Below, piece by piece: positions 10,481 through 21,593 of a stretch of 64,000 nucleotides of DNA. The translations under genes were made by a program, and so were the position numbers. Origin of the DNA: Physella acuta (taxonomy: Eukaryota; Mollusca; Gastropoda; Physidae). The notes below the pieces were generated by a model. It made no database searches, was not told the DNA's origin, and saw nothing but the letters and a program-made list of their open reading frames with translations. Location of the stretch: assembly GCF_028476545.1 (NCBI RefSeq), contig NW_026733099.1, positions 310,001 through 374,000 on the forward strand, read 5' to 3'. The first letter of the stretch is position 1; every line of letters starts with the position of its first letter.

Positions 10481-12652
10481 GAAAACTCTGGTTATGTGTA
10501 TTTAATACAACTAGCATTTACATCTTTTAAAACGAAATCAAAATATATTGTTACAATCTAATTGAAATATATTTACATTTAGAAGAAAACAATAATATTT
10601 TATTATCTCTTAGTTAAACTTGCTATTAAAAAAATGTCTTTGCTTTTATTGTTGCTTATTTTTTGCAAATACATTTCTTAAGTAACTCACTTACGTTTAG
10701 TTTTAAATAGATGCGAATTTAAAGTCGAAAACCTCAATGTTGTTGCGAAATCACTTTAAGGTTCCACTATATGTAATTTAATGAATCAATCTGGTTGTAG
10801 CGAATATTAACTTGGAAATATTTTCTCCGCTATAACTGGGAAACCGTTTATTTTATTTTATTTTATTAATTTTTTTGTAAATATTACGTTCCCGGTGTCT
10901 TTTTAACAAATAGTGAAACCATCTGATCCGGTTCTATACCTTATCACAAATTGTGCTGTGATTTTGAAGAAAAATATCTCTCACACCACAGCCCGTTTCT
11001 CAAATATGCCTTGTGTTGGAGGGCTCGTTTGTAGTTGCACCACACCACTGCCTTCTAATTATTTAGGCTTGTCGCCGAATAGGAGAATAAATAATAACAA
11101 AGTATATTCCAGGAAAAGTGTACACAATACCCAATAACATTCAGATTATGCGATCTTAAATATATACGCAAGTACTTTTATGTAATTTTACTGTATATGT
11201 ATGTTTATTTCAGCTAAAATTTAACTTTTGCCTTAAGTAAAAACTCAGGTTTTAGTACTTCTCAAACGTCCTTTTGTTTTTTATTATAGAAGAAGACAGT
11301 GTTTTCTGTTTCAGTTAAATATAGGTAGATATTTTCTCAGTGTATTTATTTTTAAAGTTGTATTTATAAATTACCTCCCTTTTATAGTTTTAAATGGAGG
11401 CTAATATGTAGCCAAAGGTCTGTATGTCGTTAAATCAAATATTCCGCTAAGTTTCATTTAAACAATTGTCCTTTTATCAAATCTACCAAACCATTGAACT
11501 TAATATATTTGTATCCCGCCAAAACATTTGCTGTAATAGTTTATATGCGGTGGTTAAATTAGATTGTATGGATACGATGATGTTATTTGCAATGACCAGC
11601 GTTAAGGTTTGAATAGCTAAATCAATATAATAACCACACAATTGGAGGCATTTTGGTTCTATAGTCACCTCATTTCAAAACTAATAGTAAGGGAGTTAAT
11701 ACAAAAACAGTAATTGCAGAAAATGAATAAACAAAGACATTTTTTTTAATTAATAGAAGATTGAACTGAATAATAAATTATATGTTTTCTTTATATTCGA
11801 AAAAAAAACTATTTGATATTTTATTTTAAGCTTTGACCTTTTAAATAGAAGATGTATAAAACACACATAGACCGTAACATTTGGTAAATACATTTGTTAT
11901 ATGCCAGATCATTTACTCTTGTTGATAACATATTTGAAAAGTGCCTTAACTAGTTATTTTGGATCCCTCATAATGGGACAAAAATAAAAACATACACATT
12001 TCAAGAGATGGTGACCATCCTAGCGAGACAGGTGATCTCATTAACCATTGACCGATAGGAAAAGTGCAGGTCAACTTTCGTATCTATATTGGGTTGTCAC
12101 TCCGTTCCCAAAGACAATTCTGGGACTGCCGACCAAAATAGACCTAGATGTAGTAATGTACAAACAACGTGTAGGTTAGACTACCAGATAAAAATCCTCA
12201 TCACCAAATGTTTCACTCTCTTCAACCCTATACAACGTCTAGAATCAAATCACACATTAACCCCATGACGGCGAGCGACAGCTTGACGGCTAGGTCAAGA
12301 TGACACATCGCTCACTGACTCAGTTGTTGATGTCAGTAAGGCGACTGATAAATGGGCAGACCACACGATTATTCCCCCTCTTCAATAAGTGCAAGGGAAT
12401 TTCAAGCGTAGATTTGGCAGTCTACAATCCCCCCCCCATTCCCAACTGTAGGCGACAAGGCAGGGAACAAGTACACAACACACCAAGCCAAACGACGACC
12501 AAGACACTATGTAGTTAAGGACTAATGAAGGACAACTACAAATAGAACGTGACAGATTACATCAACAGTCTGGAATGATAAGCTCCTGCGACCGACTTTT
12601 ACCATCGGCGTAAAGGACATGACCTTATGGACAACGAAGCGACGAATACAAG
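10481..12652 (+). repeat. large dispersed repeat block, copy B (unexpanded)
   Basis: This is the same block as 1063-5096 but without the poly-T tract or the 49-bp array. A single 49-bp unit is seen at about 12202-12256, after which the sequence continues into the region shared with 4400-5096. It therefore shows the pre-expansion form of copy A. It includes paired CCTCCCTT..TGGAGG and GCCTCATTT..AAGGGAG segments that could fold back on each other. Confidence 0.75.
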
Positions 12653-12710
12653 ACTAAAAGGGACACAATAAAAAAATGGACACACTTTACACTGGTTCAA
12701 GTAACACACC

Positions 12711-12832
12711 TTGTCGTCCCTGCAATTACAAATCATTAGACGCAACACCAAAAGCACTACAACAGTATACATCTCAGAGCCATACCAAGCAGGCGTGCAA
12801 ACGCAAGTACTCCCCCTTATGCAGGGCCAGGT
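12711..12832 (+). other. possible isolated exon (weak)
   Basis: A short open frame of balanced composition (core VYISEPYQAGVQTQVLPLMQ) ends at CAG followed by GTAAGG, a good splice donor. The upstream frame closes at a stop at 12702-12704 and no convincing acceptor was found. An overlapping open frame runs on the opposite strand, so this may be chance. Confidence 0.15.
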
Positions 12833-12929
12833 AAGGAGCCAAGTCCGGCCCCAGGCCGCTTGTTTAAGTGGTAGTTTTAGCGCAATATGTGCATGTATGT
12901 AGGTTAATGATGGATTTTCTTCTATAATT

Positions 12930-13150
12930 TTGCCATTGTTGTGTTTCACTTTTTCAGAGCATACTTGACATTGTGCGAGAGGTGCTTGCTAGTCATCTTT
13001 ATGTTGGTGTATTACTTGCTTGTTTAATAGCTTTCAGTGCATTAACAACATACACACAATTAGAGGAGTCTGGATTGGATTGATGTTTATGGAGGGTGGG
13101 GGGGGGGGGTATGCCCGCTGTTTCGTTTTGTATAGCTCCTGGATTGTGAC
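12930..13150 (-). repeat. diverged inverted copy of part of block C
   Basis: The reverse complement of 6890-7130 is recognisable here: 'gttgtgtttcactttttcagagcatactt', then 'gaggagtctggattgga', a G run at about 13098-13110, and 'gtatagctcctgga'. It is more diverged than the copy at 61.1 kb. Confidence 0.65.
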
Positions 13151-13439
13151 TTTTTGAGAAAAATTCTTTTGAAACATCTTGTCAGATTGTTGCCTGTTCT
13201 CCCTATAGTTTTGTTCTTTCGTTACCATTGACTTGGTTAAAATCTGACGTTGTTGATGTTGTGTTTTTCCTTGGTGTTACCTTGTTTTCACTGCTGCTGT
13301 CTGTTTTGGTGTTGTGTGATTGATATGCTTTGTGTGAACTTGGTACATTAAGTTAGTATTAGTTTCTCACATCAAATAGGCATCGGCCGAAACAAAATTG
13401 TTAACACATGTTATAATTAAACACAGATAGCCAGTAAAA

Positions 13440-14460
13440 TCGCGTTAATGTTTTTGTTATAGGGCAAATCGACATCAGGTCACATTTTAAGATTAGCTAG
13501 ATATATTTTTTGTTAGCTTGTTTGTTGTTTGGGAATGGGAATAAGTGTGTGCGTGTTTATTATGTGCCTCAGTTGACCACCAAACTATAAATACAACAAA
13601 ATATTCATGCAAGTCACTTTTCTACTGTGTCCAGATGAGCGAGTGATTGTCTCAGCGACAAATTACTTAACACTTATAAATACAATTGATTGTAATACTT
13701 GTTGCTGATTTTTCTGTAATAGTTTATGTGCGGTATTTTATTATATTGTATGTTATTTACAATGGCCAGCGTTAATGTTAGAGTGGCTAAATTAATATGA
13801 AAACCATAAACCTCGAGGCATTTTGTTAATTAGTCGTCTCAATTTAAAACTAAGCGTAAGGGAGCTATTACAAAAATATAATTGCAGAACATAAGCAAAC
13901 AAAGCAGACATTGTTTTTTTATTAGCCGATTGAACTGTTTGTTATGATAGATATAGATAATTTACAATTGAAAATAAAAATTTTATTTTGAACTTGATTT
14001 TAGGCTGTAACAAAATAAAAAATAGAGCTCTATTAAGAAATAGAAGACAGTAAAATAATGTAAATATATTTGTTATAAAATTGATCGCTTTATCTAATTG
14101 GTGTTTCTTGCATTCCATCAAAGTGACGTTTTTTTCAATCCCTTACAATGGACAAAACTAAAATAAATAGAAATACAGTGGTGCAACAACAAATGAGCGT
14201 ACAGACATAAGGTATCTCTGAGATACGAACTGCTGTGCGAGTGATGTTTTGTTACCAAATTCCAACAACATTTGTAATATGAGGAACCGGATCAGTTGTC
14301 TTTACAATTCGTTGAAAGACACCCTAAACATAATAATTACGAAAAAAAAAACAAATATTTCCTAAAGTTGTAGTAAAAATAGTTATGCATATCTCCAAAC
14401 TATCAAATGTTATGGTATTACTTGTAAATCTGCAAGTGATATTAGAATTAAACAGCAGAA
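13440..14460 (+). repeat. hairpin-end family copy
   Basis: This segment contains the family landmarks in order: 'atcaggtcacattttaagat', 'ctgtaatagtttatgtgcgg', the inverted 'ggcattttg..aaactaagcgtaagggag' segment, a degraded hairpin near 14137-14155, 'cagtggtgcaacaac', 'gagatacgaactgctgtgc' and 'aaccggatcagttgt'. Parallel copies of the last part are at 30440-30640, 45320-45510 and 51190-51370. Confidence 0.6.
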
Positions 14461-15036
14461 ACCGCTACCTATGCCGGCAAACAGACAAAGGGTTTAGGTA
14501 CACCAGTTGTCAAACTTTTCCATCGTAAAAAGTTTTAATGTCATTGTTGCGAAGCGGGTTTGAGGACAGGTTCGATGTAGGAAATAATCAGCACGAAGTC
14601 CCTGTATACCCATTCCTTGTTCATTTATTGCACTTGAACATTGCATAAACTTGACGATGGCAACATTGACGATAACTAAACTAAACAGGATGACTTGTAT
14701 GATGTCTAAACGATATAGCAACAACAGTATCGATGATTTACACAATTTTCTCTTCTGAAAGTCCTTCAATGCATTCTACTTCCCTCCATTATGTTACTAT
14801 ACTACATGCGAGTACAGTTCATGACGTTTCATACACATTAATACAACAAAGGTAGACTAGAACTTAAGGTTAAAAAGGTAAACAAAAGGGACGCTGCTCT
14901 GCACCTTATCTTACTGCTTACATCCCCTACATTGAAATAATCTATTAAACCCATTCATAACAGTCATCATTCGCTAACCACAAACAGCCCTGCCTGAGCG
15001 TTATCGCTTGAACGTTCAGTTCATTTCATAACGACG
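14461..15036. other. no recognised element
   Basis: The first 60 bases still resemble 45940-46010 ('cagcagaaaccgctacc'). The rest matches nothing else seen in the window. A 91-codon minus-strand frame (14494-14769) has one hydrophobic stretch but no recognisable similarity and no splice context. Confidence 0.3.
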
Positions 15037-15297
15037 GTACGTGGACGTCACAGCCATTGTTAAGATAAAACAGTTGCTACATCAGGTTGACCAGCACAAG
15101 TTTAGTCTACAGCCACCTTTACACAGTACGTGGACGTCACAGCCATTGTTAAGATAAAACAGTTGCTACATCAGGTTGACCAACACAAGTTTAGTCTACA
15201 ACCACCTTTACACAGTACGTGGACGTCACAGCCATTGTTAAGATAAAACAGTTGCTACATCAGGTTGACCAACACAAGTTTAGTCTACAGCCACCTG
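15037..15297 (+). repeat. 89-bp tandem repeat, three units
   Basis: GTACGTGGACGTCACAGCC starts at 15037, 15126 and 15215, giving an 89-bp unit. The copies are almost identical and the third is slightly short. Each unit contains one GACGTC site. Confidence 0.96.
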
Positions 15298-16185
15298 CTT
15301 GCGAATTTACGTCAGACAATGCCATCACCACCACACACAACACATAGGGAACAACCAGACTCACACTTACTCAATAATTTATCCACTCTCCCTTGCCCGT
15401 GTAAAACATTTCCACTACTCACACACCATCAAGGTCAAGTACACAACCTACTAGCCAAGACTTACATTAGAAACCATTGGATCACACACGTACCATATAA
15501 CATGGACATGCATTTGCACATATTGATTTTTAATGTTGCTGTTAAAAGTTTAGATACATAACAATCACCTTACTGATACAAACGTAGCGCATGATTTAAA
15601 TGTAACACATGCCCATGTTGTCGACATTTAGTCCGGTCTAGATGTAGTAGCTCCCCATGTTATCGACATCAGGTCAGATTTTAAGATTACCTAGGTATAA
15701 CTATATTGTGTTTACAATGCTAATTCAGAATTTTAAGTTAAGTTGGATACACATATAAAATGTCCAGTCGGATATTAGGGTTAACACAAGGAAAATTCAT
15801 TAAGTTAAACAAATCGTAACATTAAATTGATTTCGAACAACATTGATGTTTTCGGCTTTAAATTCGCATCTATCTAAAACTAAACGTAAGGGAATTAATT
15901 AAAAAATGGAATTGCAAAAAAAAGCACCAATAAAAGCAAAGACATTTTTTACAGCAAATTTAACTAAGTGATAATAAAATATTAATATTTTCAAAATTTG
16001 AATATAATTTCAATTTGATTTTATCTATATGTAATTGTTTTGATTTTAAAAATATGTAAAAGCTAGCTGTATTAAATCCACATAAACTGAAAAAATACGT
16101 CTAATCGTTTGCTATAAGTAATTTCACTTACATTTATATTACTACACGATAGTTAACCTCTAATTTCGGATTCCCATTTGGGAAC
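15298..16185 (+). repeat. hairpin-end family copy ending in hairpin at 16163-16183
   Basis: This matches 46060-47160 directly and 36717-37330 in inverted orientation: 'ctgatacaaacgtagc', 'cacatgcccatgttgtcgac', 'gtccagtcgga', 'aaaattcattaa', 'taatcgtttgctataagta', then the hairpin GATTCCCATTTGGGAACA. The stem here is TTCCC/GGGAA. Confidence 0.7.
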
Positions 16186-16266
16186 AAATCATAATTACAA
16201 TAGTGCTCGAATTGTTTAACACTTGTTTTAATACTACCATTACTACACCATTCCACAGAAATCAAC

Positions 16267-16544
16267 ATGTCGTCAACAGCAAAAAAAAAAACATCAGAAT
16301 TTCGTCTCCGAGCCAATGGGGGAGAAGACGGTATATTAGCTAGCTGGGATTGGCGAGGCACTGGGTTCACGCTTGACTGAAAAAAAAATATGATAAGGCA
16401 TATGTAGTTCTAGGTCAGTATCTTCTTTTTAAAAAAGATGAAAGTCTCTTCAAGGATTGGTTAAAAGATATATGTGCTGCCAATTCTAAACAGCAGGAGG
16501 ATTGCTATCAGTGTCTCAAACAGTGGTGTGACTCGTTTTTGTGA
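16267..16544 (+). pseudogene. coding-like fragment of unknown family, two overlapping frames
   Basis: The first frame starts with ATG at 16267 and runs 37 codons (MSSTAKKKTSEFRLR..) to a TGA at 16378-16380. A second frame, open from 16377 to a TGA at 16542-16544, encodes a well-mixed sequence including [20 protein letters not shown] and ending QWCDSFL. Amino-acid composition in both is far more protein-like than in neighbouring AT-rich DNA. The frames meet at a run of nine A, so this may be one gene piece broken at a homopolymer, or terminal exons of an unseen transcript. It starts about 80 bp outside the hairpin at 16163-16183. Confidence 0.35.
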
Positions 16545-17090
16545 TCTGTTCTTTTTATCATATCGTTAAAAACAAAGTTGTAAATTAAATATTTAAAAGT
16601 AACTGATTTGTTGGTTTTTTATTTACAAAGTATAAAATGCTGTTATACACCTTTTGTGTCATTGATATTTTTTTCATAAGCTGAACTCAACCATAAAAAT
16701 TGTTCTGTTGGATTGTATATTTTGTTTTGCTTGCAAACATAAGCATTAACCATTTCATCATAAACAAGTTGTATTTTGTTATTAACACGGTGTTAACAAA
16801 ATCAAAAAGGTATATTTTTAATGTTATTCAACTAGAACATTTTTTTAAGTGAAACCATTCACAATATCTATTATTTTTTCTCATATATCATCCAAGCACA
16901 GCTAATTAGCAAATTAGCAGTTTTACTGTTTAAATACATAGGAGCTGTTTATATTCTGCATTTATTTGTAACAGTAAAATACACATTAATTATCTCATTT
17001 CAATGGATCTAAGTCATTTTAGTTTTAAAAATAAAATCTTTTCAATTTAAAAAAAAATGAACAAATTTTAATTAATAAAAATACATTGAT
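16545..17090. other. AT-rich sequence, nothing recognised
   Basis: No open frame, no inverted ends and no match to other repeats in the window were noticed. Confidence 0.4.
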
Positions 17091-17091
17091 G

Positions 17092-17425
17092 ACACTAGGG
17101 AAGAGTCAATAGTTATATTTTTTTTTAAAAATACTAGTTTTTAAAGAGCAACATTTTGATTTCAGAATTTTTGTATTTGATTAGGATTAGTAACTAAATT
17201 TGACGTGTCATTTAAAATAAATATCTTTAACAATGATATAGTATTTATTCATTTAAAAACATACACGTTTCGCCAGAATAATAAACTTAATAATCAAATA
17301 ATAAAACTATATGACTATCCTAATCGTCTTTAGAAGCTGTTAACCTTTCTATGTTATTTTTTTATCGACATGACCTGTTCAGGGGGTGTCTGCCATTAAC
17401 CATAAACTAATCAGGCCTCAACACC
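17092..17425 (-). mobile_element. fragment of the long hAT family
   Basis: This is the reverse complement of about 620-940: 'gaagagtcaa..', 'cgtttcgccagaa', 'tttagaagctgttaac', 'tcgacatgacctgttcaggggg', 'gtctgccattaacc'. Both ends of the element are missing. Confidence 0.65.
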
Positions 17426-18250
17426 TCATTTAGAAAATTCCAAAAAAAAAACATTATTATTTATTTTTTTTAATTTGACATATTTTGTTTTGTTTCGGCA
17501 TAAATAACTTTAAATACAAACTTTTTAAAAACTCCTGGAAAACACGAACGTTAAGTAAGGAAACTAACTATAAAAAAGATTGACACAATCAACTTGCGAA
17601 AGAACTTTACCTATAATATAATTTTGGATCCCTAACTTGGGACATCTGTTAAGAAAAAAGAACACGACTAGACAAAGAACTGTAGACGAGAACAGTCAAG
17701 TAGTAACGGCCATTTATAGATCGACACTATGGCGAATTAGAAATAAATTCAGATATTTTTTTCACAAAATACACGGACAATGAGGTAAAATAAATATTTC
17801 AAGCAAAGCTAAGACATAGACTGGGAAATCTCACTTAACTGAAAAAATGTACAGGAAAACAATAAAGAAAGTATTAGTTTTAATTTAGACAGTCTCAAGC
17901 CAAACATTACTCGATGAGCCCTAAAGTAAATTAACATTAGAACAGTTTTCTGTTTCCCAGGTTTTTAAAAGTGCTCAACCTGAATAGTAGAAAGAGATAC
18001 ACACCTCACCCCCCCCCCCCCCACACACAGTCCCCGCCATTCAACCGGACTGGCGGATATTTCAAGGTAGTGTGCCCACCTCGCCAAGGTCAATTATATG
18101 TCATGGAAAGTTTTGGAATGATAGAATAGTATGAGCATTACAGAGAACCTTCTCCCTAGGTCGTTTTTAATTATGTCCATTGGTGGCTAAAATGTGAACA
18201 TTTGACATCGCAGCTAAGGACGGAAGGCAGTCAAGAGAAACCGAGTTTAC
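17426..18250. other. AT-rich sequence with one family hairpin and a C run
   Basis: A hairpin-end motif (GGATCCCTAACTTGGGAC) lies at 17625-17642, followed by sequence I do not recognise. A C run lies at 18008-18022. Confidence 0.4.
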
Positions 18251-18252
18251 AC

Positions 18253-18957
<705 letters not shown>

Positions 18958-19074
18958 TGTAGGTGTATTAGTGTGTTTTGTGGAAATAAGCTTTATTTTA
19001 TTTGAGCTATAAGACCTCTTAACAGTAGTATATTAGGTCCCTTTTGGGTATTATTTTTGGCGGAGCAGGGGATG

Positions 19075-19220
19075 GGGAGGAACAATGACATATAGCAAAA
19101 TACTCGGAGCAGGATCCGCAGCCTGCCGCAGCCTGGTACAATGACATATAGCAAAATACTCCCCAGCCTGCCGCAGCCTGGCGCATCGCAGGGTGAGCAG
19201 GATGCGCAGCCTGGTACAAC
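19075..19220 (+). repeat. subterminal short repeats, left arm
   Basis: 'atgacatatagcaaaatact' recurs with GC-rich spacers ('gcagcctgccgcagcctgg'). The same words in inverted form occur at 26890-27030. A clean five-copy 46-bp version occupies the matching place in the 58.6 kb element. Confidence 0.8.
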
Positions 19221-19289
19221 GAGATATAGTAAAATACTACGCCAACTGGGGTTGGCGGAGCAGTGAAGGGTGAGTCACCTTTTGGTGAC

Positions 19290-19825
19290 CTTGTGACGTA
19301 ATCAGCGACATTATGACGTAATCATTGACCTTGTGACGTCATCATTGACCTAGTTACGTAATTTTAATGCGTTTTTTAATGAGTTTTAATGAGTTTTTAA
19401 AATTTTAATTAATTTGATTTTAGTTAATTTTTACCTAGTTACGTAATTTTAATGTGTTTTTTATTAGTTTTAATGAATTTTTAAAATTTTAATTAGTTTA
19501 TTATTAACGAGTTACGTAATTTGATTATTTGTTTACTTTTTTAATTGTTTAATTTGTTGTTTACTTGTTGTTTAATTTAATTACTTTGTTTATATTGTGT
19601 AATTTTTATTAACGAGTTACGTAATTTGATTATTTGTTTACTTTTTAATTATTTTTATTGACGAGTTACGTAATTTGATTATTTGTTTACTTTTTTAAAT
19701 ATTTTTATTGACGAGTTACGTAATTTGATTATTTGTTTACTTTTTAATTATTTTTATTTTGTTTATTTTTAATTTAATTTTATTTTATAATTAGTTAAAT
19801 TATTATTGACTAGTTACGTAATTTG
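19290..19825 (+). repeat. TTACGTAA / TGACGTMA cluster, left arm
   Basis: Within about 535 bp there are two TGACGTAA, one TGACGTCA and seven GTTACGTAA sites, embedded in a TTTAATT-rich background with recurring phrases such as 'acgagttacgtaatttgatt'. The right arm holds the inverted set at 26285-26815, and the 58.6 kb element holds a diverged set at 59670-60170. Such clusters could be protein-binding subterminal repeats. The octamers resemble bZIP sites (CREB and C/EBP-PAR types). Confidence 0.75.
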
Positions 19826-21593
19826 ATTTTAATTACTTTTGTTTATTTATTTATTTGATATATTTCTTTTCTTTGTTGTTTATTTATTTGAATGTATGTA
19901 TGTTTTAAATAAAAGACTAACACTAGCACGAACGTTACAAAAATAGAACATCCATTAAAGATAACGATCAGCCACAGCTGTTACGTATCGACCCGCCCGC
20001 GAAGTTTTCTCACCGCTACCCGTTTTAATGGGAATGTATTGATCGCAGCCGCTGGCCCATCACAGCATGATGTCCCACCTAATTAAATTTTTTGTTATGC
20101 TTCACCGAGTTACCCCCGCTCGGTTGACGGGTTATGGTAATTAACGACATACATTAAGTAGCTTTCCGCGAAGCACTTAGGTCATTATGCAACAGCTGTT
20201 GTGCGACAGCTGGTGCTGTAATTAGTCACGGCTCTCGGCTTTTTTCATTAGACTACAGCTGTACATGAACTATGTTCACATATCATACGCCCGGTCATTC
20301 TTTGATCAAATTAAAAAATGTTGTTTCCACATGTCATGCGAACCGTCCCTTGCTATGTATGAAAGATTAATGGTTGTAACTATTCGCTTATAGCGAGGGT
20401 CAGCGAAAACAAAAATATATTTAAGGGTCGGAATTTTCTTTCAACCACCGTTAAGTCAGGTTTTGAGACGAAACGAAGTCTCGGTAGGTTCGTGTTTTTT
20501 AATGGGCGACAGGGCGACTTGGGGCGTTGGTACGTAGGTATGCGGGGTAGACATGTTTTTTACAAGTCTGGAAAAGTAATTACGTTTTTTTATGACCGTT
20601 CCGATTTTCTTTTGATCTGACCACCATTTGACCACACTGAGCCAGATAAATTTAACAATCGTCGCAGCGGGGTTTATTTTAAGTGCACCCCGTGCACGCT
20701 TGTTTACATTTTAAAAGACGTGTCGCGTGTCTTCCCCTTACGGCTTCCCTAATAGAGAAACGAGAGGAAAGACAACTGTTCTAAAATTAGAACAGCCTTG
20801 TTTACAGCCACGAGTATCGTCCCTTGTGAAAAAATTCGCGTCAGAATCATTAACTAAACATTCAATTTCTTTAACAAGTTAAAAAATAATTTAGGAAGAC
20901 AAGGGTTAACAACATTAGACGCCACCGTTTTTGTTTCCTGCGACGACAAGGCACAATACATTTTTTTATTTTATGTCTCAAGTAGAGGGGTGGGATATTT
21001 TTCCTTTGTAAGCGTGTTGTAAACAATAGGTAGACGAAGCGATTACTAAGTAAGAGGGGAGAGAAGTGACGTACATCGCGATATTTGAAAACATGGCGAT
21101 GTTTAACCTCAACCAAAAAAGGCAATGAACCTAGAAGGAAGACGAATATATATCTTAGTCTTGCAGCAGATTACCTGCCCATGTTCGCTTTTAGTATTAC
21201 AGTTTTCATCAAACTTCTTTTTGACTTGAACTTCTTTAATTTTTTAAGAAAGTTTACTTATACATATTACATTACGTCTAATGACAATTTTTTTTATTTT
21301 TACCACTCATGTATTTTCTTTTTTCTATATCTTACATTGTCATCTTAATTTTTGATCACCTTAGTAAAAATTTGCTTAAGATTATAAACTTCAAGTTTTA
21401 AAAAACAACAACGTTATAGTACGTCGTGTCAAATGACACACCGTTTAAAATGTCTACATTTGAATTTCACCAAAATAATGATGTATAAACTAAATATGAT
21501 ATGACGTTAGCATACATATAATTCAATCTAATCACTCTAAAGTACAAATCAATAATTTTTTATTGATTAAGGGGCTGGGTGAGTTATTTTTAT
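19826..21593 (+). repeat. inner part of the left arm
   Basis: This part is GC-richer than its surroundings. It has CAGCTG sites around 20188-20215 and segments shared with 59100-59560 ('cgacacgtcttttaaaatgt', 'cacctaattaaa', 'ggttatggtaatta'). Short frames here (for example 84 codons on the minus strand at 20871-21125) are conserved only because the arms are near identical. Alternative frames overlap, and I do not call a gene. Confidence 0.6.

Noticed and set aside
14494-14769. 91-codon minus-strand frame with a hydrophobic segment
   Set aside because: No recognisable family, no flanking signals, and its length is within chance for this composition.
19019-19024. TTAA target duplication implying a piggyBac-type element
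   Set aside because: The flanks are inverted copies of each other, so a self-complementary TTAA on both sides is expected without transposition. The related element at 58.6 kb has ATGA.
20871-21125. 84-codon frame repeated exactly at 24984-25238
   Set aside because: Its conservation follows from the near-identical palindrome arms. Other frames in the same place are equally open and no family is recognised.
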